From contig NZ_SZPR01000007.1 of the NCBI RefSeq assembly GCF_005280195.1, positions 148,028-212,027 of the forward strand: a DNA stretch of 64,000 bases, read 5' to 3'. Position numbers and translations under genes: made by a program. This DNA is from Streptomyces galbus. Lineage in GTDB: Bacteria > Actinomycetota > Actinomycetes > Streptomycetales > Streptomycetaceae. Positions within the stretch are counted from its first letter, which is position 1. Every line of letters starts with the position of its first letter. Shown here piece after piece: positions 50,309 to 61,960 of this stretch. The notes below the pieces were generated by a model. The model did not search any database. It saw nothing but the letters and a program-made list of their open reading frames with translations, and had not been told where the DNA came from.

Positions 50309-52702
50309 ATGGGACGAGCGGACGACAGACGAGCGCGGCAGCGTGGTGGCCGTCGCGCGGCGCCCCGCGACCGCTCGGCGCCGACGGGCGCGGCCACCTC
50401 GCCCGGGACCGGGTCCGCCGCCCCCGCGACGGGCGGCCGCGCGGCGGCCCGGCGCGCCGCCAAGCAGCGCGGCCGGGGCGGCACCAAGGACAAGGGCCTC
50501 ATACGCAGGCTGTTCACCTGGAAGAAGATCCTCGGGACCTTCCTCGGTGTCTGCCTGCTGGGCATCGGCGCCTTCGTCGTGATGTACCTGCTGATCGACA
50601 TCCCGAAGGGCAACGCCGACGCGCTCAAGCAGAGCAACGTCTACAAGTACAGCGACGGCAGCATCCTCACCCGCGACGGCGACCTCAACCGCGAGAACGT
50701 CGACCTCGCCCAGATACCCAAGCCCGTCCAGCACACCTTCGTCGCCGCCGAGAACAAGACCTTCTACCAGGACGCCGGCGTCGACCTGAAGGGCACCGCG
50801 CGCGGCATCCTCAACACCGTGGCCGGCAGGGGCGCGCAGGGCGGTTCGACGATCACCCAGCAGTACGTCAAGAACTACTACCTGACCCAGGAACAGACCG
50901 TCACGCGCAAGCTGAAGGAACTGGTCATCTCGCTGAAGCTGGACCGGGAGAAGTCCAAGGACTACATCCTGGCCGGCTACATCAACACCAGCTACTACGG
51001 CCGCGGCGCCTACGGCATCCAGGCCGCCGCCCAGGCCTACTACCGCGTCGACGCCGGCAAGCTCACCGTGGAGCAGGGCGCCTACCTGGCCGCGCTGCTC
51101 CAGGCGCCGAGCCAGTACGACTGGACCGCGGCCTCCGACACCGGCAAGCGGCTGGTGCGGGCCCGCTGGAACTACGTCCTCGACAACATGGTCGAGGAGG
51201 GCTGGCTGGACAAGACCAAGCGCGACGCGATGACGTTCCCGGTGCCCCAGGAGCCCAGGGAGGCGCCCGGCAAGGCCGGCCAGGTCGGCTACCTGGTGAA
51301 CGCGGCCAAGGCCGAACTGGAGCGCCAGCTCGTCAAGCAGGGCAGGGCGGACTCCCTGGAGGACGCCGAGGACCTGGTCGGCCGCGGCGGCTGGACCATC
51401 ACCCTCAACATCGACAAGAAGAAGCAGAAGGCGCTGGAGGCGTCCGTCAAGGAGCAGCTCACCAGCAAGCTGGACCCGAAGAAGCGCTCGGTGGACGCCG
51501 ACGTCCAGGCCGGCGCCGCCTCGGTCGACCCGAAGACCGGCGCGGTCGTGGCCATGTACGGCGGGGTCGACTACCTCAAGCACTTCACGAACAACGCCAC
51601 CCGCACCGACTACCAGCCCGCGTCCACCTTCAAGCCGGTGATCCTCGCCGCCGCCCTGGACAAGGGCGCCCACACCCAGGGCGGCAAGCCGATCTCCGCC
51701 GACACGGTCTACGACGGCACCAGCAAGCGCCCGGTCGTCGGCAGCGACATCGGTTTCGCCCCGGAGAACGAGGACGACGCCGACTACGGCGACATCACCG
51801 TCCAGACGGCGATGAACAAGTCGGTCAACTCCGTCTTCGCGCAGATGGGCGTCGACGTCGGCATGGACAACGTGCTGAAGGTCGCGAGCGACCTCGGCAT
51901 GGACACCGCGGGCCTGAAGGCCGTGCCCGCGCAGACCCTGGGCACCATGGGCGCCAGCCCGCTGCAGATGGCCGGCGTCTACGCCACCCTCGACCACCAC
52001 GGCCGCAAGGTCACCCCGGCCCTGATCAAGTCCGCGCAGAACAGCGCCCAGACGCTCCAGCTCACGGACCCGATCGGCGGCCAGGTCATCAGCCGCAAGG
52101 CCGCCGACACCGTGACCTCCGTGCTCACCGGCGTGATCGACGACGGCACGGCGCGCACCTCGGTGCAGGACAACCCCGGGCGCAAGGGCCAGAAGGTCGC
52201 GGGCAAGACCGGTACCTCCGACGACAACAAGTCGGCCTGGTTCACCGGCTACACGCCCGACCTGGTCACCTCGGTCGGCCTGTTCGGCGAGTCCGCCAAG
52301 CCGCCGCACCCCCAGGTCACCCTGACCGGCGCGACCGGCCGCATCCCGGGCAAGGGCCGGATCAACGGTGGCGGCTACCCCGCGCAGATCTGGGCGACGT
52401 ACACCTTCGGCGTCTCCGCCGAGGTCAGCAGGTTCGACCTGGAGACCGACCAGGGCGCGGCGGTGCGGCCGACGGTCACGGCCGCTCCGAGCCCGACGCC
52501 GTCGCGGACGCCGGCCCAGGAGCCGACCACCCAGGCCCCGACCACGAAGGCGCCGTCGCAGACCCCGACGACCCAGGCCCCGCCGTCCCGGACGCCGTCG
52601 CAGACGCCGCCGACGACGCAGGCGCCCACGACCGAGCCGCCGACGAACGAAGTCAGCACCCCACCGCCGAACCCGCTCGACCCGCAGTTCGGGGAGCAGT
52701 AG
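50309..52702 (+). CDS. Class A penicillin-binding protein (bifunctional transglycosylase/transpeptidase)
   Basis: A 797-residue cell-wall polymerase anchored by one helix (about 75-97) after a basic cytoplasmic tail. The GT51 domain (about 120-320) has catalytic Glu148 (VAAENKTFY) and GGSTITQQYVKN. The transpeptidase domain has Ser439 in PASTFK, Ser505-Val-Asn507 and Lys633-Thr-Gly-Thr. The last ~120 residues form a Thr/Pro-rich tail with repeated TQAPTT units, presumably crossing or binding the wall. Complete and of normal length for actinobacterial PBPs. The start is ATG 50309. A 23-bp stem hairpin follows. Confidence 0.93.
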   Translation: MGRADDRRARQRGGRRAAPRDRSAPTGAATSPGTGSAAPATGGRAAARRAAKQRGRGGTKDKGLIRRLFTWKKILGTFLGVCLLGIGAFVVMYLLIDIPKGNADALKQSNVYKYSDGSILTRDGDLNRENVDLAQIPKPVQHTFVAAENKTFYQDAGVDLKGTARGILNTVAGRGAQGGSTITQQYVKNYYLTQEQTVTRKLKELVISLKLDREKSKDYILAGYINTSYYGRGAYGIQAAAQAYYRVDAGKLTVEQGAYLAALLQAPSQYDWTAASDTGKRLVRARWNYVLDNMVEEGWLDKTKRDAMTFPVPQEPREAPGKAGQVGYLVNAAKAELERQLVKQGRADSLEDAEDLVGRGGWTITLNIDKKKQKALEASVKEQLTSKLDPKKRSVDADVQAGAASVDPKTGAVVAMYGGVDYLKHFTNNATRTDYQPASTFKPVILAAALDKGAHTQGGKPISADTVYDGTSKRPVVGSDIGFAPENEDDADYGDITVQTAMNKSVNSVFAQMGVDVGMDNVLKVASDLGMDTAGLKAVPAQTLGTMGASPLQMAGVYATLDHHGRKVTPALIKSAQNSAQTLQLTDPIGGQVISRKAADTVTSVLTGVIDDGTARTSVQDNPGRKGQKVAGKTGTSDDNKSAWFTGYTPDLVTSVGLFGESAKPPHPQVTLTGATGRIPGKGRINGGGYPAQIWATYTFGVSAEVSRFDLETDQGAAVRPTVTAAPSPTPSRTPAQEPTTQAPTTKAPSQTPTTQAPPSRTPSQTPPTTQAPTTEPPTNEVSTPPPNPLDPQFGEQ

Positions 52703-52753
52703 GGACGCGTCAGGGGCGCCCGGTGACCACCACCGGGCGCCCCTGACGCGTCC
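52703..52753. terminator. Very strong bidirectional terminator hairpin
   Basis: GGACGCGTCAGGGGCG and onward (52703-52725) pairs perfectly with 52731-52753: a 23-bp uninterrupted stem with a 5-nt ACCAC loop, starting at the PBP stop codon. It separates the convergent PBP and phosphatase genes. Confidence 0.92.
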
Positions 52754-52809
52754 GCGCCTCCCGGCCGGGAAGGCCCGCGGCGCCTTCCACGGCCGCCGCG
52801 CCCGGGCCG

Positions 52810-54942
52810 CTACGGCCGGACGAGTTCGAACCAGACGACCTTGCCGGCGCTCAGCCGCGTGGCGCCCCAGCGCCGGGTGAGCCGGTTGACGAGGTACAGC
52901 CCGCGGCCGCCCTCGTCCGTCGCCCGCGCCTGCCGCAGCCGCGGCAACTGGGGCACGTCGTCGCCCACCTCACAGCGCAGCACGTCGGTCCGCAGCAGCC
53001 GCAGCGTCACCGGCCGCGAGGCGTAGCGCACCGCGTTGGTCACCACCTCGCTGACCAGCAGCTCCACCGAGTCCGTCAGGTCCTCGAGACCCCACCGGGA
53101 CAGCGCCCGCCGGGCCAGCCGCCGGGCCTCGCGGGGCGCGGAGTCCTCCGGCTCCAGCAGCCAGTACGCCACGTCGCTCGGCGCGATCCCGTCGAACCGG
53201 GCCGCGAGCAGCGCGATGTCGTCGTCCCGGTCGCCCGGTCCGAGCATGTCGAGCACCTCGTCGCACAGGGCCTCCAGCGGCGGCGGGTGGTCCGGACCGG
53301 TGAGCTGCGCGGTCGCGGCCAGCTTCTCGCGGAGCTGCTCTATGCCGCTGGCCACGTCCCGCAGCCGGGACTCCACCAGCCCGTCGGTGTACAGCAGCAG
53401 GGTCGCCCCGGCCGGCGCGTCCAGCTCGACGGCCTCGAAGTCGACGCCGCCCACACCGATGGGCGCGCCCGGCGGCACCCGCAGCACCTCGGCCCGCCCG
53501 CCCAGGTGCAGCAGGACGGGCGGCGGGTGGCCGGCGTTGGCGATGGTGATGCGGTGCGACACCGGGTCGTAGACGGCGTACAGGCAGGTCGCCATGCGGT
53601 CCGTGCCGAGCCGCTGCGCCTGCTCGTCGAGGTGGTGCAGCACCTCCTGCGGCGGCAGGTCCAGCCCGGCGAGCGTCTGGGCCGTCGTGCGGAGCTGGCC
53701 CATGATCGCGGCGGAGGTCATGGAGTGGCCCATGACGTCGCCCACCACGAGCGCCACCCGGCTGCCCGGCAGCGGGATCGCGTCGTACCAGTCGCCGCCC
53801 ACCCGCGCGGTCTCGGCGGCGGGCAGGTACCGCGAGGCCAGCCGCACGCCCGTGGGGCGGGGCAGGGTCTCGGGCAGCATGGTGCGCTGCAGCTCGTCGG
53901 CGATGTACGCCTCGCGGTCGTACAGCACGGCCTTGTCGATGCCGAGGGCGCTGTGCGTGGCCAGTTGGGCGGCCACCAGCAGGTCGTCGCCCTCGAAGGT
54001 GATCCGCTCGGGCCCGCGGATGAACACCGCCGCGCCGATCACCCGGCGGCGGCCGCGCAGCGGCGCGAGGATCGCCCGCTGTCCGCACGGGACGACCGAC
54101 TGGCCCTCGTCGCCGAGGAGTTCGGGCAGGGCCGCGCGGGCGGCGGGGGCGTCGGCGAACACCGGACGCACCCCGCGCAGCACCTCCGCGAGCGCCCCGC
54201 CGGGCCGCACCTCGCACAACTCGGCTATGACCGCCGACAGTTCGGACAGCTCGGGGGTCTCCGGCGGCGGCACGGCCTGGACGAAGCCGGGCTCGGAGTC
54301 GCGCTCCAGCGGGATGCGGTCGGTGCGGCGCAGCCGCAGCACCACGGGTCCCACGGGCCGTTCGTCGCCGACCGGCAGCGGGTCGCGCAGGTAGACGAGG
54401 ATCGCGTCGGAGAAGGTCGGCACGGTCGCCCGGCACAGCCCCATGACAATCTCGTCGAGGTCCATGCCGCGGGCGATCCGCCGAGTGGCGGCGCCCACGA
54501 AGCGCAGCCGGTCGCCGTCCCGCCGCATCGGCGTGGGCCGGCCACCGGGTGGCGGGTTCTGGCCGCTGCGGCGGTCCCGGGCGGACACCGGACCGCGCTC
54601 CTCGGCCCCCGGCTGCACCGGGATGGACTCCGGCACGGGACGCGGCCGGTGGGTGCCGGGCTCGGCGGCGGCGGGCTGGGAGTGCTCGGGGTCCGACCCG
54701 GCCGCTCCCGGCCCGTGGCCGCCCGGCTGGCCGCCCGCGCCGTTGCCGGCGGGGCCGGGCGCGCCCGACGGTGTCGCGGTGCCCGGGGTCCCCTCGGCGC
54801 GGGCCTGGGCGGCGGCCGGCAGGGCGGCGGCACCCGCTCCCGGCACCGGGGTACGCAGGAGCGCCCCGCGGGGGTCCGTGGGGTCGACGCCCTGAGGGCG
54901 TTCGTAGGACGTGGGGTGCTCCGTCACGCGTGTCGAATCCAT
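52810..54942 (-). CDS. GAF-SpoIIE phosphatase-HATPase signalling protein
   Basis: A 710-residue cytoplasmic partner-switching protein. A ~145-residue Pro/Gly/Ala-rich N-terminus precedes a GAF sensor (about 150-345, LRFVGAATRRIARGMDLDEI onwards). A SpoIIE-type PP2C domain follows (about 365-580, YLPAAETARVGGDWYDAI, VALVVGDVMGHSM, ITIANAGHPPPVLL, TLLLYTDGLVESR and DDIALLAARF). An RsbW-like HATPase is at the end (SVELLVSEVVTNAVRYAS, DEGGRGLYLVNRL). Such fusions dephosphorylate anti-anti-sigma factors while carrying their own kinase-like module. Metal-binding Asp residues are intact. The partner is not in the window. Confidence 0.92.
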   Translation of the reverse strand: MDSTRVTEHPTSYERPQGVDPTDPRGALLRTPVPGAGAAALPAAAQARAEGTPGTATPSGAPGPAGNGAGGQPGGHGPGAAGSDPEHSQPAAAEPGTHRPRPVPESIPVQPGAEERGPVSARDRRSGQNPPPGGRPTPMRRDGDRLRFVGAATRRIARGMDLDEIVMGLCRATVPTFSDAILVYLRDPLPVGDERPVGPVVLRLRRTDRIPLERDSEPGFVQAVPPPETPELSELSAVIAELCEVRPGGALAEVLRGVRPVFADAPAARAALPELLGDEGQSVVPCGQRAILAPLRGRRRVIGAAVFIRGPERITFEGDDLLVAAQLATHSALGIDKAVLYDREAYIADELQRTMLPETLPRPTGVRLASRYLPAAETARVGGDWYDAIPLPGSRVALVVGDVMGHSMTSAAIMGQLRTTAQTLAGLDLPPQEVLHHLDEQAQRLGTDRMATCLYAVYDPVSHRITIANAGHPPPVLLHLGGRAEVLRVPPGAPIGVGGVDFEAVELDAPAGATLLLYTDGLVESRLRDVASGIEQLREKLAATAQLTGPDHPPPLEALCDEVLDMLGPGDRDDDIALLAARFDGIAPSDVAYWLLEPEDSAPREARRLARRALSRWGLEDLTDSVELLVSEVVTNAVRYASRPVTLRLLRTDVLRCEVGDDVPQLPRLRQARATDEGGRGLYLVNRLTRRWGATRLSAGKVVWFELVRP

Positions 54943-55216
54943 CCGTCCGGGGCTGCGCAGACGTGCGGTCGCGCCCGCCGAAGTGCCGATACCCGCAATA
55001 CGTGCCCCAGGAACGGATTCGCGGCGTGCTCGGTGGTCGTTATCGGGCCACGGCTGCGGGCGCGGCCCGTACCGGTGGTGCCCTCGTACCCCTCGCTCAC
55101 GTCCTGCCGCCCCTCGGTGACGTTCGGTCAGACTCGGCGCCGGTCCCCGCAGTTGGTGTCATGCGCCCTTGCGGAGGACGATCCTACGTTTCATGCCCGG
55201 GGGCGCATCAAGGGTC

Positions 55217-55924
55217 TCATGTGGACACGTGCGCGGGGGTGCGGTCCCAGTCGTCCGGCAGGACCGGGACGCTCCAGGACGGGTCCGGGCGCCAGTCCGG
55301 CCAGCCGTCCGAGAACGGCGGCCCCCAGGCGCGGATCACCTCGACCGCTCGCCGGCCCGCCCGGCGCACCTGTGCGGCGCCCTGGGCGTCCATCAGCCCG
55401 TCCCGCTGGGCCTGCGCGAACTCGTCCTCGTCGCGCCAGTGCCAACTGCGGTCAGGGTGGACGGAGATGTCCAGGAAGTGGTCCTCGGAGTCCACGCCGC
55501 CGTCCCAACGGGCCAACGGCTCCTCGAGGTTGACATACCAGTTCTTGAAGCGCCAGCCCGGTTCCCAGAACAGCCAGACCGACCAGGGTTCACCGGGCCG
55601 GGCGAGCTTGAGCACCCCGGTGCCGAACCAGCGGTCGGGCTGGACGGTCCGCGGCTTGGTGTAGCGGGTGGCCAGCGGCTCCTGGTGCAGGGGCGCGCCG
55701 TCCGCCAGCACCGGCCTGATGCACGCGGTGCCCGGCGCCAGCCACACGGCCAGCAGCTCCTCGTCGTCCCGGACGACCGTGACGGGCCGGGCGATGTGGA
55801 TGCGCGCACCGCCGTTCTCCCGGTACCGCCACAGGATGTGGCTCCCGGGCTCCCAGAAGGCCGTCCCGTCCGTCCCGCCCGTTCCCGAGCGCTCCATCCG
55901 TCCCACCGCTCCACCGTCCGCCAT
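55217..55924 (-). CDS. DUF402 domain protein (FomD-like)
   Basis: A 235-residue protein with a single DUF402 domain in the middle (about 60-185). Landmarks are FWEPGSHILWRY, TVVRDDEELLAVWLAPGT, WSVWLFWEPGWRFKNWYVNL and a DSEDHFLDISVHPDRSW metal-site segment with acidic residues. The C-terminal helix has AGRRAVEVIRAWGPPF. Characterised members (FomD, SA1684) are metal-dependent nucleotide or phosphonate-ester hydrolases, so a hydrolase role is plausible; the substrate is unknown. It is downstream of fumC on the same strand (92 bp). Confidence 0.82.
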   Translation of the reverse strand: MADGGAVGRMERSGTGGTDGTAFWEPGSHILWRYRENGGARIHIARPVTVVRDDEELLAVWLAPGTACIRPVLADGAPLHQEPLATRYTKPRTVQPDRWFGTGVLKLARPGEPWSVWLFWEPGWRFKNWYVNLEEPLARWDGGVDSEDHFLDISVHPDRSWHWRDEDEFAQAQRDGLMDAQGAAQVRRAGRRAVEVIRAWGPPFSDGWPDWRPDPSWSVPVLPDDWDRTPAHVST

Positions 55925-56016
55925 GAACAGATACTAGGTGTCTGCGGCGTACGACGCGGTGGGATCGGGCACGGTTCCGGCCGCCCGGCACCGGAACCGG
56001 CCCGTCACGCCCCGGT

Positions 56017-57402
56017 TCAGGGGCGGGTCATCCGCAGCACGTCCAGCGCCTCGTCGAGCTGCTCCTCGGTGAGGTCGCCGCGCTCCACGTACCCGCCCTC
56101 CAGCACGACCTGACGGATCGTCTTCCGCTCGGCCAGCGCCTTCTTGGCCACCTTCGCGGCCTCCTCGTAGCCGATGTAGCGGTTGAGCGGGGTGACCACC
56201 GACGGCGACGACTCGGCGTACTCGCGGGCCCGTTCGCGGTGGGCGACGATGCCGTCCACGGTGCGGTCGGCCAGCAGGCGGGAGACGTTGGCGAGCAGCC
56301 GGACCGACTCCAGCACGTTCTTGGCGATGACCGGCAGCATCACGTTCAGCTCGAAGTTGCCGGCCGCGCCCGCCGTGGCCACGGTCGCGTCGTTGCCGAC
56401 GACCTGCGCGGCGACCATCAGCACGGCCTCGGGGATCACCGGGTTGACCTTGCCGGGCATGATCGACGAACCCGGCTGCAGGTCGGGCAGCGCGATCTCG
56501 GCGAGGCCGGTGCGCGGCCCGGAGGCCATCCAGCGCAGGTCGTTGGAGATCTTGGTGAGGCCGACCGCGATCGTCCGCAGCTGCCCGCTGGTCTCGACGA
56601 TGCCGTCCCGGGCCCCCTGGGCCTCGAAGTGGTCGCGCGCCTCGGTCAGCGGCAGCCCGGTGACGCGGGCCACCTCCTCGATGACGGCGGCCGAGAAGCC
56701 GCGCGGGGTGTTGATGCCGGTGCCCACGGCGGTGCCGCCCAGCGGCAGCTCGGCCAGCCGGGGCAGGGAGGCGTGCAGCCGCTCCACGCCGTAGCGGACC
56801 TGGGCCGCGTACCCGCCGAACTCCTGGCCCAGGGTCACGGGCGTGGCGTCCATCAGGTGCGTGCGCCCGGACTTGACGACGTCGGCGAACTCCCCGGCCT
56901 TGCGCTCCAGCGCGGCCGCGAGGTGCTCCAGGGCCGGGACCAGGTCGCGGGTGACGGCGGCGGTGGCGGCGATGTGGATCGACGACGGGAAGACGTCGTT
57001 GGACGACTGGGAGGCGTTGACGTGGTCGTTGGGGTGCACCGGGCGCCCGAGCCGCTCGGTGGCCAGGGTGGCGATCACCTCGTTGGTGTTCATGTTCGAC
57101 GAGGTGCCCGAGCCGGTCTGGAAGACGTCCACCGGGAAGTGCTCGTCCCAGCGCCCCTCGGCGACCTCGGCGGCGGCCTCCTGGATCGCCCGCGCGACGT
57201 CCTCGTCGAGCACCCCGAGTTCGGCGTTCACCTTCGCGGCCGCGCCCTTGATCCGCGCGAGCGCCTCGATGTGGGCGCGCTCGATGCGCTGCCCGGAGAT
57301 CGGGAAGTTCTCGACGGCCCGCTGGGTCTGGGCCCGCCACTTGGCCTCGGCGGGGACGCGCACCTCGCCCATGGAGTCGTGTTCGATCCGGTATTCGCTC
57401 AT
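56017..57402 (-). CDS. fumC: Class II fumarate hydratase
   Basis: A 461-residue iron-independent fumarase catalysing reversible hydration of fumarate to malate in the TCA cycle; a cytoplasmic homotetramer. Family landmarks: [50 protein letters not shown] and the signature [11 protein letters not shown] with catalytic Ser. The start [12 protein letters not shown] is canonical. Its frame stays open across the upstream class I gene, but only from codon 1 does it look like fumarase. It lies 131 bp downstream of the other fumarase on the same strand. Confidence 0.96.
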   Translation of the reverse strand: MSEYRIEHDSMGEVRVPAEAKWRAQTQRAVENFPISGQRIERAHIEALARIKGAAAKVNAELGVLDEDVARAIQEAAAEVAEGRWDEHFPVDVFQTGSGTSSNMNTNEVIATLATERLGRPVHPNDHVNASQSSNDVFPSSIHIAATAAVTRDLVPALEHLAAALERKAGEFADVVKSGRTHLMDATPVTLGQEFGGYAAQVRYGVERLHASLPRLAELPLGGTAVGTGINTPRGFSAAVIEEVARVTGLPLTEARDHFEAQGARDGIVETSGQLRTIAVGLTKISNDLRWMASGPRTGLAEIALPDLQPGSSIMPGKVNPVIPEAVLMVAAQVVGNDATVATAGAAGNFELNVMLPVIAKNVLESVRLLANVSRLLADRTVDGIVAHRERAREYAESSPSVVTPLNRYIGYEEAAKVAKKALAERKTIRQVVLEGGYVERGDLTEEQLDEALDVLRMTRP

Positions 57403-57533
57403 GACCGGTACAGCGATCGACGGGACCGGGATGTTCCGCCGGGGGCCCACCCGGGTGACGAGACGCTCACCGGCGGGCGTGCGGGCGGGCGCGGCCGGGG
57501 CCGCCCCCGCCCCGCGCCCGCCGCACGCGCGCG

Positions 57534-59204
<1,671 letters not shown>

Positions 59205-59349
59205 CGCAGGCCATTCCTCACTAGACAGACGACGACCCGCCGACGTTGGCGGGCCTTCCCAGCCTAGAACCTGTCGAGGGCCCGGAACCTGTGAGGTAAG
59301 GCTCAGCCCGGGGGTGTCGCGATCTATCGTGTTTCGCTACGCTGCTGCC

Positions 59350-60030
59350 GTGGACCTTCAGAAGCAGACCGCTCCCGCTCCGGCTGCCGAACTGCGCGCC
59401 TCGGACGCCGACCGTGACCGTATCGCCGACATCCTGCGCGAGGCACTGGCCGAGGGCCGGCTCACCGCCGACGAGCACGCCGAGCGCGTCGAGGGCGTGC
59501 TCGGCGCCAAGACGGTCGGCGAGCTGGAGGCCTTCATCCGGGACCTCCCGGCCGCCCACGCGCGCCGGGTGACCGTCTCCGCCCCGAGCCGCCCCACCGC
59601 GGGCGCCCTCCCCGTCGACCCCGACGACAACGTCGTCGCCGTCTTCAGCAGCGCCGTCCGCAAGGGCCGTTGGCGCCCGGGCCGCCGCATCCACGCGTAC
59701 GCGGTGTTCGGCAGCGTCGAGATCGACCTCAGCGAGGCCCTCTTCGAGTACCAGCAGGTCGTCATCAAGGCGGTCTCCGTCTTCGGCAGCGTCGAGGTCC
59801 GCGTCCCGGAGAACGTGTCGCTGCGCGGCACCGGCGGCGGCGTGCTCGGCTCCTTCGAGGTGGACACCCTCGACGCGGCCGAGCCCGACGCCCCGGTGGT
59901 CTACCTCGACGGCTGGGCGGTCCTCGGCAGCATCGAGGGCCGGCCGCGGCGTGGCCGGCTCGTCGCCGACATCCTCGACCGCGTGCACCGCAAGGTCGAC
60001 CGCGCTGTGCACCGGCACCTGGAGCGTTGA
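59350..60030 (+). CDS. DUF1707 and DUF2154-like domain protein
   Basis: A 226-residue protein. The N-terminal DUF1707 module (about 10-65) contains RASDADRDRIADILREALAE, GRLTADEHAERVEGVLGAKT and ELEAFIRDLP. The C-terminal beta-helix-like region has repeats of the kind VFGSVEI, VFGSVEVRVPENV, VLGSFEVD and VLGSIEG, as in cell wall-active antibiotics response (LiaF-like/DUF2154) proteins. The GTG at 59350 is preferred over a start 12 codons earlier, as the family begins at this point (DLQKQTAPAP). TACGCT ends 6 bp before it, so the transcript is possibly leaderless. No membrane helix. Divergent from the class I fumarase. Function unclear; possibly envelope stress. Confidence 0.85.
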   Translation: MDLQKQTAPAPAAELRASDADRDRIADILREALAEGRLTADEHAERVEGVLGAKTVGELEAFIRDLPAAHARRVTVSAPSRPTAGALPVDPDDNVVAVFSSAVRKGRWRPGRRIHAYAVFGSVEIDLSEALFEYQQVVIKAVSVFGSVEVRVPENVSLRGTGGGVLGSFEVDTLDAAEPDAPVVYLDGWAVLGSIEGRPRRGRLVADILDRVHRKVDRAVHRHLER

Positions 60031-60283
60031 CGGGCGTGAACGGCGGCCCGGCGCGGCGGACTTGGCCGCGGGCGGGTGCCGGGTGGCGGGCGACGCGATC
60101 GAGCAGGACCGCGCGGGATCCAGCGGTTCACAACTCAGTGCATAGGCGCGCGCACAGCGGGTAGGGCTTGCTGCATCGTCTCTTGGAGGGTGCCGTGGGA
60201 TCTCGCGGGCCCGGCACGCCGGCCGTCCCTGTGCACCCCCATCGGCACCTTCCAGCTCGCGAAGCCGTCGTCAGGAGTAGACC

Positions 60284-60661
60284 GTGCTGCAACCGCCGCA
60301 TTCGTCCCTGCAGGTAGCTGCCGTTCCGGCCCAGCGGGTGCCAGCGCGGGACAGGGACCAGGACGCCCCCTGGCACACCGAGGCGGTGTGCCGGCGCGAC
60401 GAGGCCGGCCTGTTCTTCGCCCCCTCCAAGGAGCCCACCGCCGCCCGGCTGTCCCGCGAGGAGGCGGCCAAGCGGGTCTGCGCGCGCTGTCCTGTGATGG
60501 TCGAGTGCCGTGAACACGCGCTGCTCCAGCCCGAGCCGTACGGCGTGTGGGGCGGCCTGACGGCGGCGGAGCGCCGCGTGGTGCTGGCCCGCCGCCGGCG
60601 CCGCGAGATGGAGCTGAAGAAGGCCGCGCGCGCGACGGGCCGCATAGCCGCGGCGGGCTGA
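60284..60661 (+). CDS. wblI: WhiB-like iron-sulfur transcription regulator
   Basis: A 125-residue Wbl protein. The four cluster Cys are present: Cys36, Cys66, Cys69 and Cys75 (VCRRDEAG, then VCARCPVMVEC). The GVWGG turn (87-91) and a basic C-terminus (LARRRRRREMELKKAARAT) for DNA contact follow. Wbl proteins bind sigma-factor region 4 and respond to redox or NO. Family assignment is certain. The wblI label rests on remembered synteny with the S. coelicolor fumarase-DUF1707-wbl-glpX order. GTG 60284 has AGGAG (60273-60277) 6 bp upstream. A terminator follows. Confidence 0.85.
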   Translation: MLQPPHSSLQVAAVPAQRVPARDRDQDAPWHTEAVCRRDEAGLFFAPSKEPTAARLSREEAAKRVCARCPVMVECREHALLQPEPYGVWGGLTAAERRVVLARRRRREMELKKAARATGRIAAAG

Positions 60662-60682
60662 CCCGCCTGGCGCGGAGCACGC

Positions 60683-60718
60683 AGAAGGGGCGCCCCTCCG
60701 CACCGGGGCGCCCCTTCT
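60683..60718. terminator. Terminator between the wbl gene and glpX
   Basis: A 14-bp perfect stem AGAAGGGGCGCCCC (60683-60696) with 60705-60718 and an 8-nt loop, between convergent stops at 60661 and 60798. Confidence 0.85.
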
Positions 60719-60797
60719 CGAACGGCGTCAGCCGAACCGCGTCACGCGTACCGCGTCAGCCGACTCCCGTCAGCCGGCCCGCGTCACTTGGCCCGCG

Positions 60798-61832
60798 TCA
60801 CTTGGCCCGGTCGAAGTCGATCGCGCTGTACGCCCGCAGCTTGCGCAGCCGGTGCTCGGAGTCGATCTTCCGTACCGTGCCCGACTTGGAGCGCATCACG
60901 ATCGACTCGGTCAGCGCGGTCTCCGAGCGGTAGCGCACGCCCCGCAGCAGCTCGCCGTCGGTGATGCCGGTCGCGACGAAGAAGACGTTCTCCCCGGACA
61001 CCAGGTCGTCGGTGGTGAGCACCCGGTCCAGGTCGTGCCCCGCGTCGATCGCCCGCTGCCGCTCCTCGTCGTCCTTGGGCCACAGCTTGCCCTGGATCGT
61101 GCCGCCCAGGCACTTCACGGCACAGGCCGAGATGATGCCCTCCGGGGTGCCGCCGATGCCGAGCAGCAGGTCGACGCCGGTGCCCTCGCGCAGCGCGTAG
61201 ACCGACCCGGCGACGTCGCCGTCAGAGATCAGCTTGATGCGCGCGCCCGCGTCCCGGACCTCCTTGATCAGGCCCTCGTGCCGCGGCCGGTCCAGGATGA
61301 CGACGGTGACGTCCTCGGGCGTGGAGCGCTTGGCCTTGGCGATGCGGCGGATGTTCACCGCGACCGGCGCGTCGATGTCGACGAAGTCGGCGGCCTCCGG
61401 GCCGGTGACCAGCTTGTCCATGTAGAAGACGGCGGACGGGTCGAACATCGCGCCGCGCTCGGCGGCGGCCAGCACCGCGATGGCGTTGGGCATGCCCTTC
61501 GCCGTCAGCGTGGTGCCGTCGATCGGGTCGACGGCGATGTCGACCTCGGGCCCGGTGCCGTCCCCGACGTGCTCGCCGTTGAACAGCATGGGCGCCTCGT
61601 CCTTCTCGCCCTCACCGATGACGACGACGCCGTTCATCGACACGGTGGAGACGAGGGTCCGCATGGCGCGCACCGCGGCACCGTCGGCGCCGTTCTTGTC
61701 GCCGCGCCCGACCCAGCGGCCGGCGGCCATGGCCGCGGCCTCGGTCACCCGGACGAGTTCCAGGGCGAGGTTGCGGTCCGGGGCCTCGGACGGAACGTCA
61801 AGCTCGGACGGCAGGTGATGATTCTCGGTCAT
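60798..61832 (-). CDS. glpX: Class II fructose-1,6-bisphosphatase GlpX
   Basis: A 344-residue gluconeogenic phosphatase removing the C1 phosphate of fructose-1,6-bisphosphate. Landmarks are [16 protein letters not shown] (metal site), [45 protein letters not shown] and [13 protein letters not shown], all family blocks. The start [11 protein letters not shown] has an AAGGTG-type RBS; the upstream part of the open frame is ignored. Its stop codon lies in a 14-bp direct repeat (CGTCACTTGGCCCG twice), so a duplicate of the stop context follows. Streptomyces lacks class I FBPase, making this the main enzyme. Confidence 0.95.
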   Translation of the reverse strand: MTENHHLPSELDVPSEAPDRNLALELVRVTEAAAMAAGRWVGRGDKNGADGAAVRAMRTLVSTVSMNGVVVIGEGEKDEAPMLFNGEHVGDGTGPEVDIAVDPIDGTTLTAKGMPNAIAVLAAAERGAMFDPSAVFYMDKLVTGPEAADFVDIDAPVAVNIRRIAKAKRSTPEDVTVVILDRPRHEGLIKEVRDAGARIKLISDGDVAGSVYALREGTGVDLLLGIGGTPEGIISACAVKCLGGTIQGKLWPKDDEERQRAIDAGHDLDRVLTTDDLVSGENVFFVATGITDGELLRGVRYRSETALTESIVMRSKSGTVRKIDSEHRLRKLRAYSAIDFDRAK

Positions 61833-61960
61833 CGGAGCGCACCTTTCTGATACGACGACGGCCGGATGAGGGTTTTCGCCCTTCGACTCTATCCCCAGTC
61901 CGACAAGATGAGCAGGGGACCCCACGGATGAGCGCGACCGGCACCTGCGACGATAGGGGC

